Positions 51,137 through 61,459 of a stretch of 64,000 bases of DNA are shown one piece after another (position 1 is the first letter of the stretch; every line of letters begins with the position of its first letter). The stretch comes from Rhizobium aethiopicum. GTDB taxonomy: Bacteria; Pseudomonadota; Alphaproteobacteria; Rhizobiales; Rhizobiaceae. Under the pieces are notes generated by a model, which did not search any database, was not told the origin of the DNA, and worked only from the letters and a program-made list of their open reading frames with translations. The stretch lies in contig NZ_JACIFV010000006.1 in the NCBI RefSeq assembly GCF_014197535.1, forward strand, positions 222,213 through 286,212, read 5' to 3'. A program made the translations under genes and the position numbers.

Positions 51137-53841
51137 CTGAGTTCATCCAGTTTCGGTATATCGTTGGGTTTCGGCAGGCGGATGGTGAAGACGGCGCCCG
51201 GGCGGCCCTTTCGGTTGGCGGCGGTGATCGTGCCGCCCATCGCCTCGGTGAAACCGCGGCAGATGGAAAGGCCGAGGCCGGTGCCGGCGCGCACCTGATC
51301 GCCCTTGCGCACGCGATAGAAGGTGTCGAAGACGCGGGTGAGATCGGCGGGTGGAATGCCCGGGCCTTCGTCCGAGACCTGCAGGACGACATTGTCGGCA
51401 TCGGCCCAGCTCTCGATACCGATCACCGATCCCTCAGGCGCATATTTCGCGGCATTGTCGAGCAAGTTGAAGATCACCTGCTCGAACAGGACAGGATCGA
51501 CGCGCACCATCGGCAGGTCGGCGGGAATGCTCGTCTCGGTCTTGTGGCGCTCGAGGATCTTTGCGGCGCGGCGCAGCGCGCTGCCGACGATATCGCCGGC
51601 ATAATGCAGCGCAAAATTCGGCTCCATCGCACCGGATTCGATCTTAGTCATGTCGAGCAGGTTGGCGATGAAGCGGTTGAGGCGCTCCGACTCGTCGACG
51701 ACGGTCGAGAGCAGGTCGCTGCGGTCCTCCTCCGGCATGGAGGCGAAATAGTCGCGCAGCGTGCCGGCGGCGCCGAGGATAGCCGCAAGCGGCGTTTTCA
51801 GATCATGCGAAATCGAGGTGAGCAGGGCCGAACGCAGCCTGTCGGCTTCGGCCGCGAGCCTTGCCCGGTCGACATCGGCGACGAGTTGGACGCGTTCGAT
51901 CGCAAGGGCCGCCTGATCGGCCAGCGCATCGAGCAGGCGCTGCTGTTCCGGCGTCAGCAACGGCCCGTCACGGCGGTCGCTGTCGAGGCCGATGACGCCG
52001 ACGGCGGTGCGACCGGTTCGGAGCGGCACATAGAGGCGCTTGGCGCCGGGCAGGGTATCGGCGCCGCGGCCGGCGGCGTGATTGTGCTCCCAGGCCCAAC
52101 GGGCGGCGGCGATATCGGCATCGTCGAGCGTGTCGTCGGGCGGATAACCGGCCTTGACGGCGATGGTGCCCTCTTCCGGCAAGAGCAGCACGACACGGAC
52201 CTTCAGCATCGAGGCGAGCTGGAAGGCGGTCGCCCAGAGCACGTCGTCAAGCGTACCGGTGCCGGCAAGCTTCTTTGAGAAAAGATAGAGATCTTCCGTC
52301 GTGCGGGCACGCTGGCGGGCGGCGGCCGCCTGGCGCTGCACTGTCGCGGTCAGATTGCTGGCGATGATGGCGACGCCCAGGAAGAAGAACAGGGCAAGCA
52401 CGCTTTCCGGATCGCTGATCGTCAGCGTGTAGCGCGGCGGCAGGAAGAAGAAGTTGAAGGACAGCGCGCCGAGAATGCAGCTGTAGAGTGCCGGCCGTAA
52501 CCCATGCAGGACGGCGGAGGTCAGCACCGCCATCAGGAAGACGAGGGCAAGGTTACGCACGTCGAGCACCTGATCGAGCACGATGCTGACGCCAAGCGCG
52601 ATGGCGACATAGACGGTCGCCAGCAAATAGGCTCTGACATCGAATTGGGGGGCCGTGGCCGCCGCCCGGACGCCGCGAGCGACGGTGCCGTCCTTCTCAT
52701 TGCCTGAAATGACATGGACGCTGATCTCGCCGGTCTTGCGGATCAGTTCGTCGGTGATCGAACGGCTCCACCAGTCGCGCCATGTCGCCGCCTTCGGGGC
52801 GCCGATGACGATGTGGGTGACATTGTTGGCGGTGGCGTGACGGACGAGCTCTTCGGCGACCTCGCGGCCGGGTATGGTGATCGCCTCGCCGCCGAGCTGT
52901 TCGGCAAGACGCAGCGTTGCGGCAACAGTGTCGCGCTCGGCTTCGGCCAGATTGACCGAACGGTTGGTCTCGACATAGACGGCGGCCCAGGGCGCGCGCA
53001 GGCGCGAGGCCATACGGGCTGCATATCGCACCAGCGAGGCGGAGCGCGGGTGATGGTCGATCGAGACGAGGACGCGTTCGCCCGCCGCCCAGGGGCCGGA
53101 GATCGCGTGAGCCTGCATATGGGTGAGCAACTGATCGTCGACGCGCTGGGCGGTTTTGCGCAGCGCAAGTTCTCTCAGCGCCGTCAGGTTGCCCGGGGTG
53201 AAATAGTTGGTCAGCGCCCGCTCGGCGGTGCGGGGCACATAGACCTTGCCGTCATGCAGGCGCTTGATCAGATCGTCCGGCGTCAGATCGATGATCTCGA
53301 CATCGTCGGCAAGGTCGATGATCGAATCCGGCACCGTCTCGCGCACGCGGATGCGGGTGATCTGCGAGACGACGTCGTTCAGGCTTTCGACATGCTGGAT
53401 GTTGAGCGTCGTATAGACGTCGATGCCGCGGTCGAGCAATTCCTTGACGTCGAGGTAGCGCTTCGGGTGGCGGCTGCCCTCGGCATTGGTATGGGCGAGT
53501 TCATCGACCAGCACGAGGTCGGGCCGGCGGGCGAGAATGCCGTCGAGATCCATTTCCTCGAGCGGCCGCCCCTTATAGTCGATTTTGACGCGAGGAATGA
53601 TCTCGAAACCGGCGAGCAGCGCCTCGGTCTCTTTGCGGTCATGACTCTCGACGACGCCGATGACGACATCGAGGCCGTCGGCGATCTTGGCACGGCCGGA
53701 GACCAGCATTTCGTAGGTCTTGCCGACACCTGGGGCGGCGCCCAGAAAGATCTTCAGACGGCCGCGCATCTCCGCCCGGGCTTTTTCGAGCAGCGCATCG
53801 GGCGAGGGCCTGCCGGCCTGGTCGCGGTTGTCGTCTGGCAT
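51133..53841 (-). CDS. kdpD: KdpD, K+-sensing histidine kinase
   Basis: A 902-residue kinase. The N-terminal KdpD domain has Walker A IFLGAAPGVGKTYEM and VLVDELAHTNAEGSRHPKRY. A universal-stress-protein domain follows (about 250-370), then four transmembrane helices (about 395-490), a GAF domain, and HisKA/HATPase with the His in TSISHDLKTPLAAILGA and G box GTGLGLSICRGFTEAMGG. The start is ATG at 53841 with AGGAAA ten bases upstream. A mosaic repeat separates it from kdpC, so it may have its own expression level. Confidence 0.94.
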   Translation of the reverse strand: MPDDNRDQAGRPSPDALLEKARAEMRGRLKIFLGAAPGVGKTYEMLVSGRAKIADGLDVVIGVVESHDRKETEALLAGFEIIPRVKIDYKGRPLEEMDLDGILARRPDLVLVDELAHTNAEGSRHPKRYLDVKELLDRGIDVYTTLNIQHVESLNDVVSQITRIRVRETVPDSIIDLADDVEIIDLTPDDLIKRLHDGKVYVPRTAERALTNYFTPGNLTALRELALRKTAQRVDDQLLTHMQAHAISGPWAAGERVLVSIDHHPRSASLVRYAARMASRLRAPWAAVYVETNRSVNLAEAERDTVAATLRLAEQLGGEAITIPGREVAEELVRHATANNVTHIVIGAPKAATWRDWWSRSITDELIRKTGEISVHVISGNEKDGTVARGVRAAATAPQFDVRAYLLATVYVAIALGVSIVLDQVLDVRNLALVFLMAVLTSAVLHGLRPALYSCILGALSFNFFFLPPRYTLTISDPESVLALFFFLGVAIIASNLTATVQRQAAAARQRARTTEDLYLFSKKLAGTGTLDDVLWATAFQLASMLKVRVVLLLPEEGTIAVKAGYPPDDTLDDADIAAARWAWEHNHAAGRGADTLPGAKRLYVPLRTGRTAVGVIGLDSDRRDGPLLTPEQQRLLDALADQAALAIERVQLVADVDRARLAAEADRLRSALLTSISHDLKTPLAAILGAAGTLRDYFASMPEEDRSDLLSTVVDESERLNRFIANLLDMTKIESGAMEPNFALHYAGDIVGSALRRAAKILERHKTETSIPADLPMVRVDPVLFEQVIFNLLDNAAKYAPEGSVIGIESWADADNVVLQVSDEGPGIPPADLTRVFDTFYRVRKGDQVRAGTGLGLSICRGFTEAMGGTITAANRKGRPGAVFTIRLPKPNDIPKLDELR

Positions 53842-53880
53842 GCGTGTGGTCTTTCCTATCGGGGAGGCTTGCTCCACCTT

Positions 53881-54019
53881 CCCTCATCCCCTTCCTCGGG
53901 CATTTGCCCGAGGGATGTCACAGGGATCCAGCAGCGCCGCGTCTGCGGCGCGGAAGACTCTTTTTACGCGAAGGACTTCGCGTGGCTGGATTCCTGTGAC
54001 GAGCACAGGAATGAGGGAG
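53881..54019. repeat. Rhizobial intergenic mosaic repeat between kdpC and kdpD
   Basis: Nested inverted repeats: outer CCCTCAT (53881-53887) and ATGAGGG (54011-54017), inner TGTCACAGGGATCCAGC (53916-53932) against GCTGGATTCCTGTGAC (53985-54000), with GCCGCGTCTGCGGCGC and CGCGAAGGACTTCGCG hairpins inside. It is a familiar dispersed rhizobial element. In RNA it would fold into a strong multi-stem structure within the kdp transcript. Confidence 0.8.
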
Positions 54020-54037
54020 AGTTGTAGCCCGCAACCT

Positions 54038-54607
54038 TCACTCAGTCATAGAAGCATCAAGGCTCTGGTTCAACGCCAGAACATTGACGGTGGGTTCGCC
54101 GAGAATGCCGAGTTCGCGGTCATGAATGGCGCCGTCGACCAGCGCCTTGACCTTGGCTTCGTCCATGCCGCGCGCCTTGGCGACCCGGGCCACCTGGAAG
54201 TAGGCGGCCTCGGGCGAAATATCGGGATCGAGGCCGCTACCCGATGCGGTGACGAGGTCGGCCGGCACCTGGGCGTTTGGATTTGCCGCCTTGGCGGTTT
54301 CGTAGTCGCCCTTCACGCGATCGATCAGTTTCTGGCTGGTCGGGCCGAGGTTCGAGCCGCCGGAGGCGGCTGCATTGTAGCCATCGCCGGCGGCCGAGGG
54401 ACGGCCGTGGAAATACTTGTCGCTGGTGAAGGCCTGGCCGATCAGCCTCGAGCCGATCACCTGACCGTCCTTCTCGATCAGGCTGCCATTCGCCTGGGTC
54501 GGGAAGAGCGCCTGGGCCGCCCCCGTCATGGCGAGCGGATAAAGCAGGCCCGTAATACCCGTGGTGGCAACGATCATAACGACGGCCGGGCGAAATTCTT
54601 TCAACAT
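54038..54607 (-). CDS. kdpC: KdpC, K+-transporting ATPase subunit C
   Basis: A 189-residue subunit with one N-terminal transmembrane helix ([20 protein letters not shown]) and a periplasmic domain ([51 protein letters not shown]). It stabilises the KdpA-KdpB complex. The ATG at 54607 has AGGAG nine bases upstream, and kdpB ends 21 bases before it. Confidence 0.94.
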   Translation of the reverse strand: MLKEFRPAVVMIVATTGITGLLYPLAMTGAAQALFPTQANGSLIEKDGQVIGSRLIGQAFTSDKYFHGRPSAAGDGYNAAASGGSNLGPTSQKLIDRVKGDYETAKAANPNAQVPADLVTASGSGLDPDISPEAAYFQVARVAKARGMDEAKVKALVDGAIHDRELGILGEPTVNVLALNQSLDASMTE

Positions 54608-54628
54608 TGTTCTTAGCTCCTGGAGATG

Positions 54629-56689
54629 TCAGGCGAGACCGAGGGCCGCGACGGCCATGTCGATCGCCTTGATGCCGATGAAGGGAACGACGATGCCGCC
54701 GAGGCCGTAGATCAGCAGGTTGCGCGACAGAAGCGCGCCGGCGCCGATCGGCCGGTAGCGCACACCCTTCAGCGACAGCGGGATCAGCGCGATGATGATG
54801 AGGGCGTTGAAGATGATCGCCGAGAGGATGGCGCTCTGCGGTGTAGACAGCCCCATGATGTTGAGGATGCCGAGCTGCGGGTAGAAGGTCAGGAACATCG
54901 CCGGGATAATGGCGAAGTATTTGGCGATGTCGTTGGCGATCGAGAAGGTCGTCAGCGCGCCGCGTGTCATCAGGAGCTGCTTGCCGATCTCGACGATCTC
55001 GATCAGCTTCGTCGGGTCCGAGTCGAGATCGACCATGTTGCCGGCCTCGCGGGCGGCGACGGTGCCGGTGTTCATGGCGACGCCGACATCGGCCTGGGCC
55101 AGCGCCGGGGCATCGTTGGTGCCGTCGCCGCACATCGCGACGAGCTTGCCCTTGGCCTGTTCCTCGCGCATCAGCGCCAGCTTCATCTCCGGCGTCGCCT
55201 GGGCGAGGAAGTCGTCGACGCCGGCCTCGGCGGCGATGGCCGCCGCCGTCAGCGGGTTGTCACCGGTGATCATCACCGTGCGGATGCCCATGCGGCGCAG
55301 TTCCGTGAAGCGTTCGCGGATGCCGCCCTTGACGATGTCCTTCAGCTGGATGATGCCGAGCAACCGGCCGTCGCGGGCGACGGCGAGCGGCGTGCCACCC
55401 GATTTGGCGACCTCGTCTGATATAGACTGCAGCTCGCGCATAACCTCGTTGCCGTTCTTCGAGGGAGCGTCGCCGTTGACATAAGCGAGCACGGTATCGA
55501 CCGCACCTTTGCGGATCGAGGCGCCTTCGAGATCGACGCCGCTCATGCGGGTCTGGGCGGTGAAAGGCACGAAGCTGGCCTTGAGGCTCGCCATGTCGCG
55601 GCCGCGGATCGCATATTTCTCCTTGGCGAGCACGACGATCGAACGACCTTCCGGCGTTTCGTCGGCAAGCGAGGCGAGCTGGGCGGCATCGGCGAGCTCC
55701 TGCTCGGAAACGCCGCGCACCGGGTGGAAGGCCGTCGCCTGGCGGTTGCCGAGGGTGATCGTGCCGGTTTTGTCGAGCAGCAGCGTGTCGACGTCGCCGG
55801 CCGCTTCGACGGCACGGCCGGACATGGCGAGCACGTTGAAGCGGACGAGGCGGTCCATGCCGGCAATGCCGATCGCCGACAAGAGCGCGCCGATCGTCGT
55901 CGGGATCAGCGTGACGAAAAGCGCGACGAGCACGATGATCGGGATCGAGCCGCCGGCATAGATGGCAAAGCTCGGGATCGTCGCCGTCGCCAGCACGAAG
56001 ATCAGCGTCATGCCGGCGAGCAGGATGTTGAGCGCGATCTCGTTCGGCGTCTTCTGGCGCTGCGCGCCTTCGACCAGCGAAATCATCCGGTCGAGGAAGG
56101 TGGAGCCGGCCGCCGCGGTGATGCGCACGCGGATCCAGTCGGAGAGCACCTGGGTGCCGCCGGTGACCGCCGAGCGATCGCCGCCGGATTCACGGATGAC
56201 CGGGGCGGATTCGCCTGTGATCGCCGCTTCGTTGACGGAGGCCACACCTTCGATGACTTCGCCGTCCGAGGGGATGATGTCGCCGGCTTCGACGAGAACG
56301 ATATCGCCGACCTTCAGGCTGGTGCCCGGCACCATGCGATAGTCGCTGCCATTATTGGCGGTCAGCAGCTTGGCCTGGGTTTCGGTGCGCGCCTTGCGCA
56401 GCGAATCCGCCTGCGCCTTACCGCGGCCTTCGGCGACGGCCTCGGCGAAATTGGCAAAGAGCACGGTGAACCAGAGCCAGAGATTGATCTGGAAGGAGAA
56501 GCCGAGATTGCCGTTGCCCGCCACGAGGTCGCGCAGGAAGAGGACGGTGGTCAGCACCGAAACCGTGGCCACGACAAACATGACCGGATTTCTGGCGAGG
56601 GCGCGTGGGTCGAGCTTCCGGAAGGCGGCGCCAACCGCCGGAACGAGGATGCGAGAATCGATGATGCTCGCGGATTTTGCCTGGCTCAT
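54629..56689 (-). CDS. kdpB: KdpB, K+-transporting P-type ATPase subunit B
   Basis: A 686-residue P-type ATPase: phosphorylation motif [14 protein letters not shown], actuator motif [11 protein letters not shown], hinge [12 protein letters not shown], and [20 protein letters not shown]. Seven transmembrane segments are expected. It provides ATP hydrolysis for high-affinity K+ uptake. The ATG at 56689 lies 64 bases after kdpA. Confidence 0.95.
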   Translation of the reverse strand: MSQAKSASIIDSRILVPAVGAAFRKLDPRALARNPVMFVVATVSVLTTVLFLRDLVAGNGNLGFSFQINLWLWFTVLFANFAEAVAEGRGKAQADSLRKARTETQAKLLTANNGSDYRMVPGTSLKVGDIVLVEAGDIIPSDGEVIEGVASVNEAAITGESAPVIRESGGDRSAVTGGTQVLSDWIRVRITAAAGSTFLDRMISLVEGAQRQKTPNEIALNILLAGMTLIFVLATATIPSFAIYAGGSIPIIVLVALFVTLIPTTIGALLSAIGIAGMDRLVRFNVLAMSGRAVEAAGDVDTLLLDKTGTITLGNRQATAFHPVRGVSEQELADAAQLASLADETPEGRSIVVLAKEKYAIRGRDMASLKASFVPFTAQTRMSGVDLEGASIRKGAVDTVLAYVNGDAPSKNGNEVMRELQSISDEVAKSGGTPLAVARDGRLLGIIQLKDIVKGGIRERFTELRRMGIRTVMITGDNPLTAAAIAAEAGVDDFLAQATPEMKLALMREEQAKGKLVAMCGDGTNDAPALAQADVGVAMNTGTVAAREAGNMVDLDSDPTKLIEIVEIGKQLLMTRGALTTFSIANDIAKYFAIIPAMFLTFYPQLGILNIMGLSTPQSAILSAIIFNALIIIALIPLSLKGVRYRPIGAGALLSRNLLIYGLGGIVVPFIGIKAIDMAVAALGLA

Positions 56690-56753
56690 AAGAGACTCCA
56701 GCTTTGAAACGAGGACGGCGAAGGAACCCTGGGATGCGGGTTACGGCATCGCC

Positions 56754-58457
56754 TCAGAAGGTCTGGCCGGCGATCATGACCAGATGCTCGACGATCGGGC
56801 CGAGGGCCAGCGCCGGGAAGAAGGTCAGGCCGCCGACGATCAGGATCGTGCCGATCAGCAGGCCGACGAAGAGCGGGCCGTCGGTCGGGAAGGTGCCTGC
56901 CGAGGCCGGAACCGTTTTCTTGGCGATCAGCGAGCCGGCGATGGCAAGGGCCGGGATGATGACCAGGAACCGGCCGGCGAGCATGCCGATGCCGAGCGTC
57001 ACGTTGTACCAGGGCGTATTGCCCGTCAGGCCGCCGAAGGCCGAGCCGTTATTGGCCGCAGCCGAGGTATAGGCATAGAGAATCTCGGAGAAGCCATGCG
57101 GCCCTGATGTGCCGACCGAGGCGACGGCGGAAGGCAGCACCGTGGCTATGGCGGTGAAAACGAGCATGGCGAGCGGCAGGCAGAGGATGGCAAGAATGGC
57201 CATCTTCATTTCCTTCGCCTCGATCTTCTTGCCGAGATATTCCGGCGTCCGGCCGACCATCAGGCCGGCGACGAAGACGGCCACGATGATGAACAGCAGG
57301 ATGCCGTAGAAGCCGGCGCCGACACCGCCGACGATGATTTCGCCGAGCTGCATGTTGATCAGCGGGATCAGGCCGCCGAGAGCGGTGAACGAACCATGCA
57401 TGGCGTTGACCGCGCCGCAGGAAGCGGCGGTGGTGATGGCGGCGAAGAGCGAGGACAACGCGACGCCGAAGCGGACTTCCTTGCCCTCCATATTGCCGCC
57501 GGCGAGGCCAAAGCCATGCATCAGCGGATTGCCGGCCGCTTCCGCCCAATAGGTGATGCCGACGCCGACGATGAACAGCACGCCCATCGCGGCGAGAATC
57601 GCCCAGCCCTGGCGCTGATTGCCGACCATGCGGCCGAAGACATTGGTGAGAGCCGCACCGATCGCGAAGATCGAAACCATTTGGATGAGATTGGAGATCG
57701 CATCGGGATTTTCGAACGGATGGGCGGAATTGGCGTTGAAGAAGCCGCCGCCATTGGTGCCGAGCATCTTGATCGCGAGCTGCGAAGCGACCGGGCCGAC
57801 CGCAATCGTCTGCCTGGCGCCTTCGAGCGTCGTCGCATCGACATAGGGGCCGAGCGTCTGCGGCACGCCGAGATAAACGAAGACGAGCGTCAGCACGATG
57901 CAGATCGGCAGCAGGATGTAGAGCGTGCCGCGGATAATATCGACCCAGAAATTGCCGATCGCCTTGCCGGACGCCCGTGCGAAGGCACGGATGAAGGCGA
58001 CTGCGATGGCCATGCCGGTTGCGGCGGAAAGGAAATTCTGCACCGTCAGGCCGGCCATCTGCGTGAGATAGGACATGGTGCTTTCGCCGCCGTAGTTCTG
58101 CCAGTTGGTGTTTGTGGGAAAACTGACGGCGGTGTTGAAGGAAAGCTCCGGCGGGACGGCGGCCATGCCGGCCGGATTGTAGGGCAGAAAGCCCTGCAGG
58201 CGCATTAGCGCGTAGAGGACGAGGACGCCGAGAAGGTTGAACATCAGCATCGCGAAGGCATAAGAGGTCCAATGCTGCTCGTCACCTTCGCCGGTGCCGG
58301 CAATGCGGTAAAGTCCGCGTTCGATCGGAACGAGGACGGGCGAGAGGAATGTTCGCTCGCCGTTATAGACGCGCGTCATGTAGCCGCCGAGCGGTTTGAC
58401 GAGCAAAAGGATGATCCCGCAATAGAGCAGGATCTGAAGCCATCCGTTGAGGGTCAT
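56754..58457 (-). CDS. kdpA: KdpA, K+-transporting ATPase channel-like subunit
   Basis: A 567-residue polytopic protein with four selectivity-filter-like repeats, including [20 protein letters not shown] and [19 protein letters not shown], plus [19 protein letters not shown] and [20 protein letters not shown]. It binds and passes K+ to KdpB. The ATG at 58457 lies 66 bases after kdpF. Confidence 0.95.
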   Translation of the reverse strand: MTLNGWLQILLYCGIILLLVKPLGGYMTRVYNGERTFLSPVLVPIERGLYRIAGTGEGDEQHWTSYAFAMLMFNLLGVLVLYALMRLQGFLPYNPAGMAAVPPELSFNTAVSFPTNTNWQNYGGESTMSYLTQMAGLTVQNFLSAATGMAIAVAFIRAFARASGKAIGNFWVDIIRGTLYILLPICIVLTLVFVYLGVPQTLGPYVDATTLEGARQTIAVGPVASQLAIKMLGTNGGGFFNANSAHPFENPDAISNLIQMVSIFAIGAALTNVFGRMVGNQRQGWAILAAMGVLFIVGVGITYWAEAAGNPLMHGFGLAGGNMEGKEVRFGVALSSLFAAITTAASCGAVNAMHGSFTALGGLIPLINMQLGEIIVGGVGAGFYGILLFIIVAVFVAGLMVGRTPEYLGKKIEAKEMKMAILAILCLPLAMLVFTAIATVLPSAVASVGTSGPHGFSEILYAYTSAAANNGSAFGGLTGNTPWYNVTLGIGMLAGRFLVIIPALAIAGSLIAKKTVPASAGTFPTDGPLFVGLLIGTILIVGGLTFFPALALGPIVEHLVMIAGQTF

Positions 58458-58523
58458 GGAGCTAAAACTTTCAATAACCGGCTGGTTCCCGGTCGCACAG
58501 GCGCGACCTCGGAAGCGTCGGTT

Positions 58524-58613
58524 TCAGAAGCGTTCTGGGCGTAAGAGAGCGTAGGTGAGGTAAGCGGTGAGAAACAGGGTTACGGCGCCGCTCAGGACAT
58601 AATCGAGGGTCAT
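58524..58613 (-). CDS. kdpF: KdpF, 29-residue lipid-like subunit
   Basis: A 29-residue single-helix membrane peptide (begins MTLDYVLSGAVTLFLTAYLT, ends LLRPERF), the KdpF pattern with the closing RPE. The ATG at 58613 has AAGGAG eight bases upstream. It lies directly upstream of kdpA and stabilises KdpABC in the membrane. Confidence 0.88.
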   Translation of the reverse strand: MTLDYVLSGAVTLFLTAYLTYALLRPERF

Positions 58614-58625
58614 CGTCGTTTCTCC

Positions 58626-58709
58626 TTAGAGCCTGTCGCAGGCTCCGACATAGGCAAAGCAGAGCGCGAAGAATAGGATCGCGGTGCCGAGCAGAATGGT
58701 ATCCATCAT
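58626..58709 (-). CDS. 27-residue membrane peptide encoded ahead of kdpF
   Basis: A short ORF with ATG at 58709 (ATG at 58706 also possible) and TAA at 58626-58628. It encodes one hydrophobic helix with a Cys pair (starts MMDTILLGTAILFFALCFAY, ends VGACDRL). AGGAG lies seven bases upstream. Only 12 bases separate its stop from the kdpF start, so it is the first translated unit of the operon. I recall similar unannotated ORFs ending in AC-RL before kdpF in other Proteobacteria; this is not verified here. Confidence 0.65.
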   Translation of the reverse strand: MMDTILLGTAILFFALCFAYVGACDRL

Positions 58710-58873
58710 GATCGTGACTCCTGTTGTTCTTGTTGGAGTCAGACAAGACAAAGGGCCGCCGCCGTGGGGGACTGCCTTTCATGCTTTCTGGCGTGGAGAT
58801 GATCCTTGGATCTCTCGGGCACCAATATGGAGCCGGAGCGCATAAAGGTTCGAGACGGCCGAAACGGCATCAA

Positions 58874-58890
58874 TATAAAAATCTTGTAAA
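58874..58890 (-). promoter_or_regulatory. Candidate KdpE binding site upstream of the kdp operon
   Basis: An AT-rich block that reads TTTACAAGATTTTTATA on the minus strand, about 165 bases upstream of the 27-codon ORF. It resembles the T-rich E. coli KdpE site by eye (TTTACA..TTTTTA). The surrounding DNA is GC-rich, so the block stands out. Confidence 0.35.
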
Positions 58891-58940
58891 TGCTTTCAGG
58901 CGGCTACAGCGGAAACGAGAACCTGGCGCGGTCTTGAAAT

Positions 58941-59303
58941 TCAAGGATCGACCCGGAACTGGTAGCGGCCTTCGGCGCTGCGGCCGTCCATCGAGAGAAC
59001 GTGCCAGTCGAGGGTATAGAGGCCGGGCGCCATTGCGGGATCGAGCGGGATCTTGAATATGGATCCTTCGGGGCCGGAGAGGAACGGCTTACCCAGGGGA
59101 AGCGCCCTGCCTTTAGCATCGAGCAAGATGGCGGTCGAGCGGGCAAGATCGACGGGACCGCTGAAGGTAAGCTCGACATTGGCCGGTACGAGCTCTTCTT
59201 CCTGCTGCTGCGGGGGCAGCGACGCTTGTTCCAGGGCAGCAGTCGCCTGGTTGGCGGCGAAGAGAAGGGATGCGAACAGGCAGAATGACACGACCGGCTT
59301 CAT
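58941..59303 (-). CDS. CopC-like periplasmic protein lacking usual copper ligands
   Basis: A 120-residue protein: signal peptide MKPVVSFCLFASLLFAANQA (TA-AL), then a CopC beta-fold (PANVELTFSGPVDLARSTAI, MAPGLYTLDWHVLSMDGRSA, EGRYQFRV). Copper-binding CopC has an N-terminal His and a C-terminal SxDGH; here the mature N-terminus is ALEQ and the motif is SMDGR. So a Cu(II) site of the canonical type is not present. AGGAAGG five bases before the ATG supports the start. It is a single gene. Confidence 0.8.
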   Translation of the reverse strand: MKPVVSFCLFASLLFAANQATAALEQASLPPQQQEEELVPANVELTFSGPVDLARSTAILLDAKGRALPLGKPFLSGPEGSIFKIPLDPAMAPGLYTLDWHVLSMDGRSAEGRYQFRVDP

Positions 59304-59380
59304 GATGGCCTTCCTGTATTGCCGAGCCACTGGCGCCGGGAGCCATCATGCTTCCGCCACGCCATGCGGGCTGCAAGCTA

Positions 59381-59563
59381 TTAACGCTGCCGGGGGCGAT
59401 TTCGATCCCAAGTCCGCAGAATGACGCGCATTGGCTGCCCCGGGTTGTCCCTCTGAAGGGCGGCGTTCCAATCGGCCACCAATCTGCGCCAGAATTTTCG
59501 GAGCCGTCTGAAGATCCTCTGGGAAAGCCGGTTTCCGCCGACATTGTCGTTATCATGCTTCAT
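59381..59563 (-). CDS. Small basic hypothetical protein, 60 residues
   Basis: A short ORF from ATG at 59563 to 59381 (begins MKHDNDNVGGNRLSQRIFRR, then LRKFWRRLVADWN). It is strongly Arg-rich with a helical, amphipathic centre. GGAGG is present but 11 bases away. No relative recognised; it could be a small membrane-surface or nucleic-acid-binding protein, or spurious. Confidence 0.38.
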   Translation of the reverse strand: MKHDNDNVGGNRLSQRIFRRLRKFWRRLVADWNAALQRDNPGQPMRVILRTWDRNRPRQR

Positions 59564-59799
59564 CTCTTTTGCCGCCTCCCACTGTGTCGTGGCTGATGAT
59601 GAAGACTGTACTCTCCGGTGCTCTCTTCCGGAATCATACAGAGGTTTATCGGCAGTTATCTTTCGGGTTACGCATGTGAGCATTTCGTCGCGTGATGAGC
59701 AAAAGCTTACGTTGGCGGTTGAATTGAAGCGCCTTGCGGTCTTATAGTCGGCTCAACGGCACCCTCTGAATCGCCGGGCCATAGGGAAGGAAACCGAGA

Positions 59800-60842
59800 A
59801 TGACCAAAGTCCGTGCGCTGGTGCTGGAGCGCCAGCATGAGCTTGCGTTGCGCGATATCGATCTGCCGCTGGAGACAGGGCCGGGGCAGGTGAAGATCAA
59901 GATTCATACCGTCGGCGTCTGCGGTTCGGACGTTCATTATTACACCCACGGCAAGATCGGCCCCTTCGTCGTCAACGCGCCGATGGTGCTCGGCCATGAG
60001 GCGGCCGGCACGGTGGTCGAGGTGGGGGCCGGTGTCACACATCTGCAAGTCGGCGACCGCGTCTGCTTGGAGCCGGGCATCCCCGATCCGGACCCAAGGC
60101 GAGCCGGCTCGGCATGTACAATATCGATCCTGCCGTCAGCTTCTGGGCGACGCCGCCGATCCATGGCGTGCTGACGCCCGAAGTGGTGCATCCGGCCAAT
60201 TATACTTTCAAGCTGCCCGACAATGTCAGCTTCGCCGAAGGCGCCATGGTCGAGCCCTTCGCGGTCGGCATGCAGGCGGCATCCAAGGCGAAGATCACGC
60301 CCGGCGATACCGCTATCGTTCTCGGCGCCGGGCCGATCGGCACGATGGTCGCGATTGCCGCCCTTGCCGGCGGCTGCGCCCGCGCGATCGTTGCCGACCT
60401 CGCCCAGCCGAAACTCGACATCGCCGCGCAATATCAAGGCGTCATCCCGCTCAATATCCGCGAGAAGAACCTGATCGAGGAGGTCGGCCGGCTGACCGAC
60501 GGCTGGGGTGCGGATGTGGTCTTTGAATGCTCCGGGTCACCCAAGGCCTGGGAGACGATCATGGCGCTGCCGCGCCCGGGCGGCGTCATCGTTGCGGTCG
60601 GCCTGCCGGTGAACCCCGTCGGCTTCGACGTCTCGACGGCATCCACCAAGGAAATCCGCATCGAAACGGTGTTCCGTTATGCCCACCAGTATGAGCGTTC
60701 GATTGCACTCTTGGCATCAGGCCGTGTCGACCTGAAGCCGCTGATATCGGAGACGTTCACGTTCGACGATTCGATCAAGGCGTTCGACCGCGCGGTCGAG
60801 GCCCGGCCGAGCGACGTGAAGCTGCAGATCGTGATGGAATAG
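59800..60842 (+). pseudogene. Xylitol/sorbitol dehydrogenase-type zinc alcohol dehydrogenase, frameshifted
   Basis: A medium-chain dehydrogenase. The zinc ligands are visible in [13 protein letters not shown] and [10 protein letters not shown]; the NAD(P) motif is [18 protein letters not shown]. The frame runs from 59800 to PGIPDP and breaks at 60091-60095. It resumes in another frame as [14 protein letters not shown] and continues to TAG at 60842. Adding one C to the CCC run gives a 347-residue enzyme. The polyol/alcohol substrate is inferred. As written, the protein is truncated before the cofactor domain. Confidence 0.85.
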
Positions 60843-60854
60843 AGCGCCGCACTC

Positions 60855-61424
60855 TTATGAGTGTCCGACGCTCGGTTTCATCTTGCGAAAGGCAAGAACT
60901 GCAGCTGCGACGACAGCCGCGGCGCCCACCGCGATCAGCAGATGGCGGTGAAGAGGAAGGTGGCCCAACATCTGCTGGATGCCGTGTCCGAACAGATAGC
61001 CGAGCGCTGTGAAAAGCTGCCCCCAGACCAACGCGGCTACCGCGTTCAGGACGATGAATTTGCCGGTCGATATCCGGGTCGTGCCGATGACGATTGGGCT
61101 GATGGTGCGCGATCCGACGAGAAAACGGAACGCCAGGATGAAGCCGGTCTGATATTTCTCCAGAAGCCCGGTTGCGCGAGCGAGCGCGGGTCTTTCCATC
61201 AGCCGGCGCACGACACTCCATTGCGCGGCATAACGGCCGGCGAAGAACCAGAGTTGGTCACCGGCGAAAGAGCCCGCGGTGGCCGCCAGCGACGCCGACC
61301 AATAGGTGAGCAGTTCGCGATGGGCAATCACGCCGCCGAGGAAGGCGGCCGTCTCGCCTTCGAAGGCTGCACCGAGGAAAATCGCCAGCAGGCCGTAGTT
61401 TTCGATCAGCGCTTCGATAGACAT
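60855..61424 (-). CDS. DedA family membrane protein
   Basis: A 189-residue polytopic protein with the DedA/SNARE-associated motif (AFEGETAAFLGGVIAHREL, FAGRYAAQWSVVRRLME and the Arg/Gly-rich FILAFRFLVGSRTISPIVIG). DedA proteins act in lipid-carrier flipping and membrane potential maintenance. It ends 12 bases from the convergent dehydrogenase end and is followed upstream by the oxidoreductase operon after 35 bases. Confidence 0.9.
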   Translation of the reverse strand: MSIEALIENYGLLAIFLGAAFEGETAAFLGGVIAHRELLTYWSASLAATAGSFAGDQLWFFAGRYAAQWSVVRRLMERPALARATGLLEKYQTGFILAFRFLVGSRTISPIVIGTTRISTGKFIVLNAVAALVWGQLFTALGYLFGHGIQQMLGHLPLHRHLLIAVGAAAVVAAAVLAFRKMKPSVGHS

Positions 61425-61459
61425 GCCCGCCTCCAGCTCTTCCCGAGGTCAGGTCACGG

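Noticed and set aside
52714..54027. Plus-strand open frame (437 codons)
   Set aside because: Antisense to kdpD and running through the mosaic repeat; no family features.
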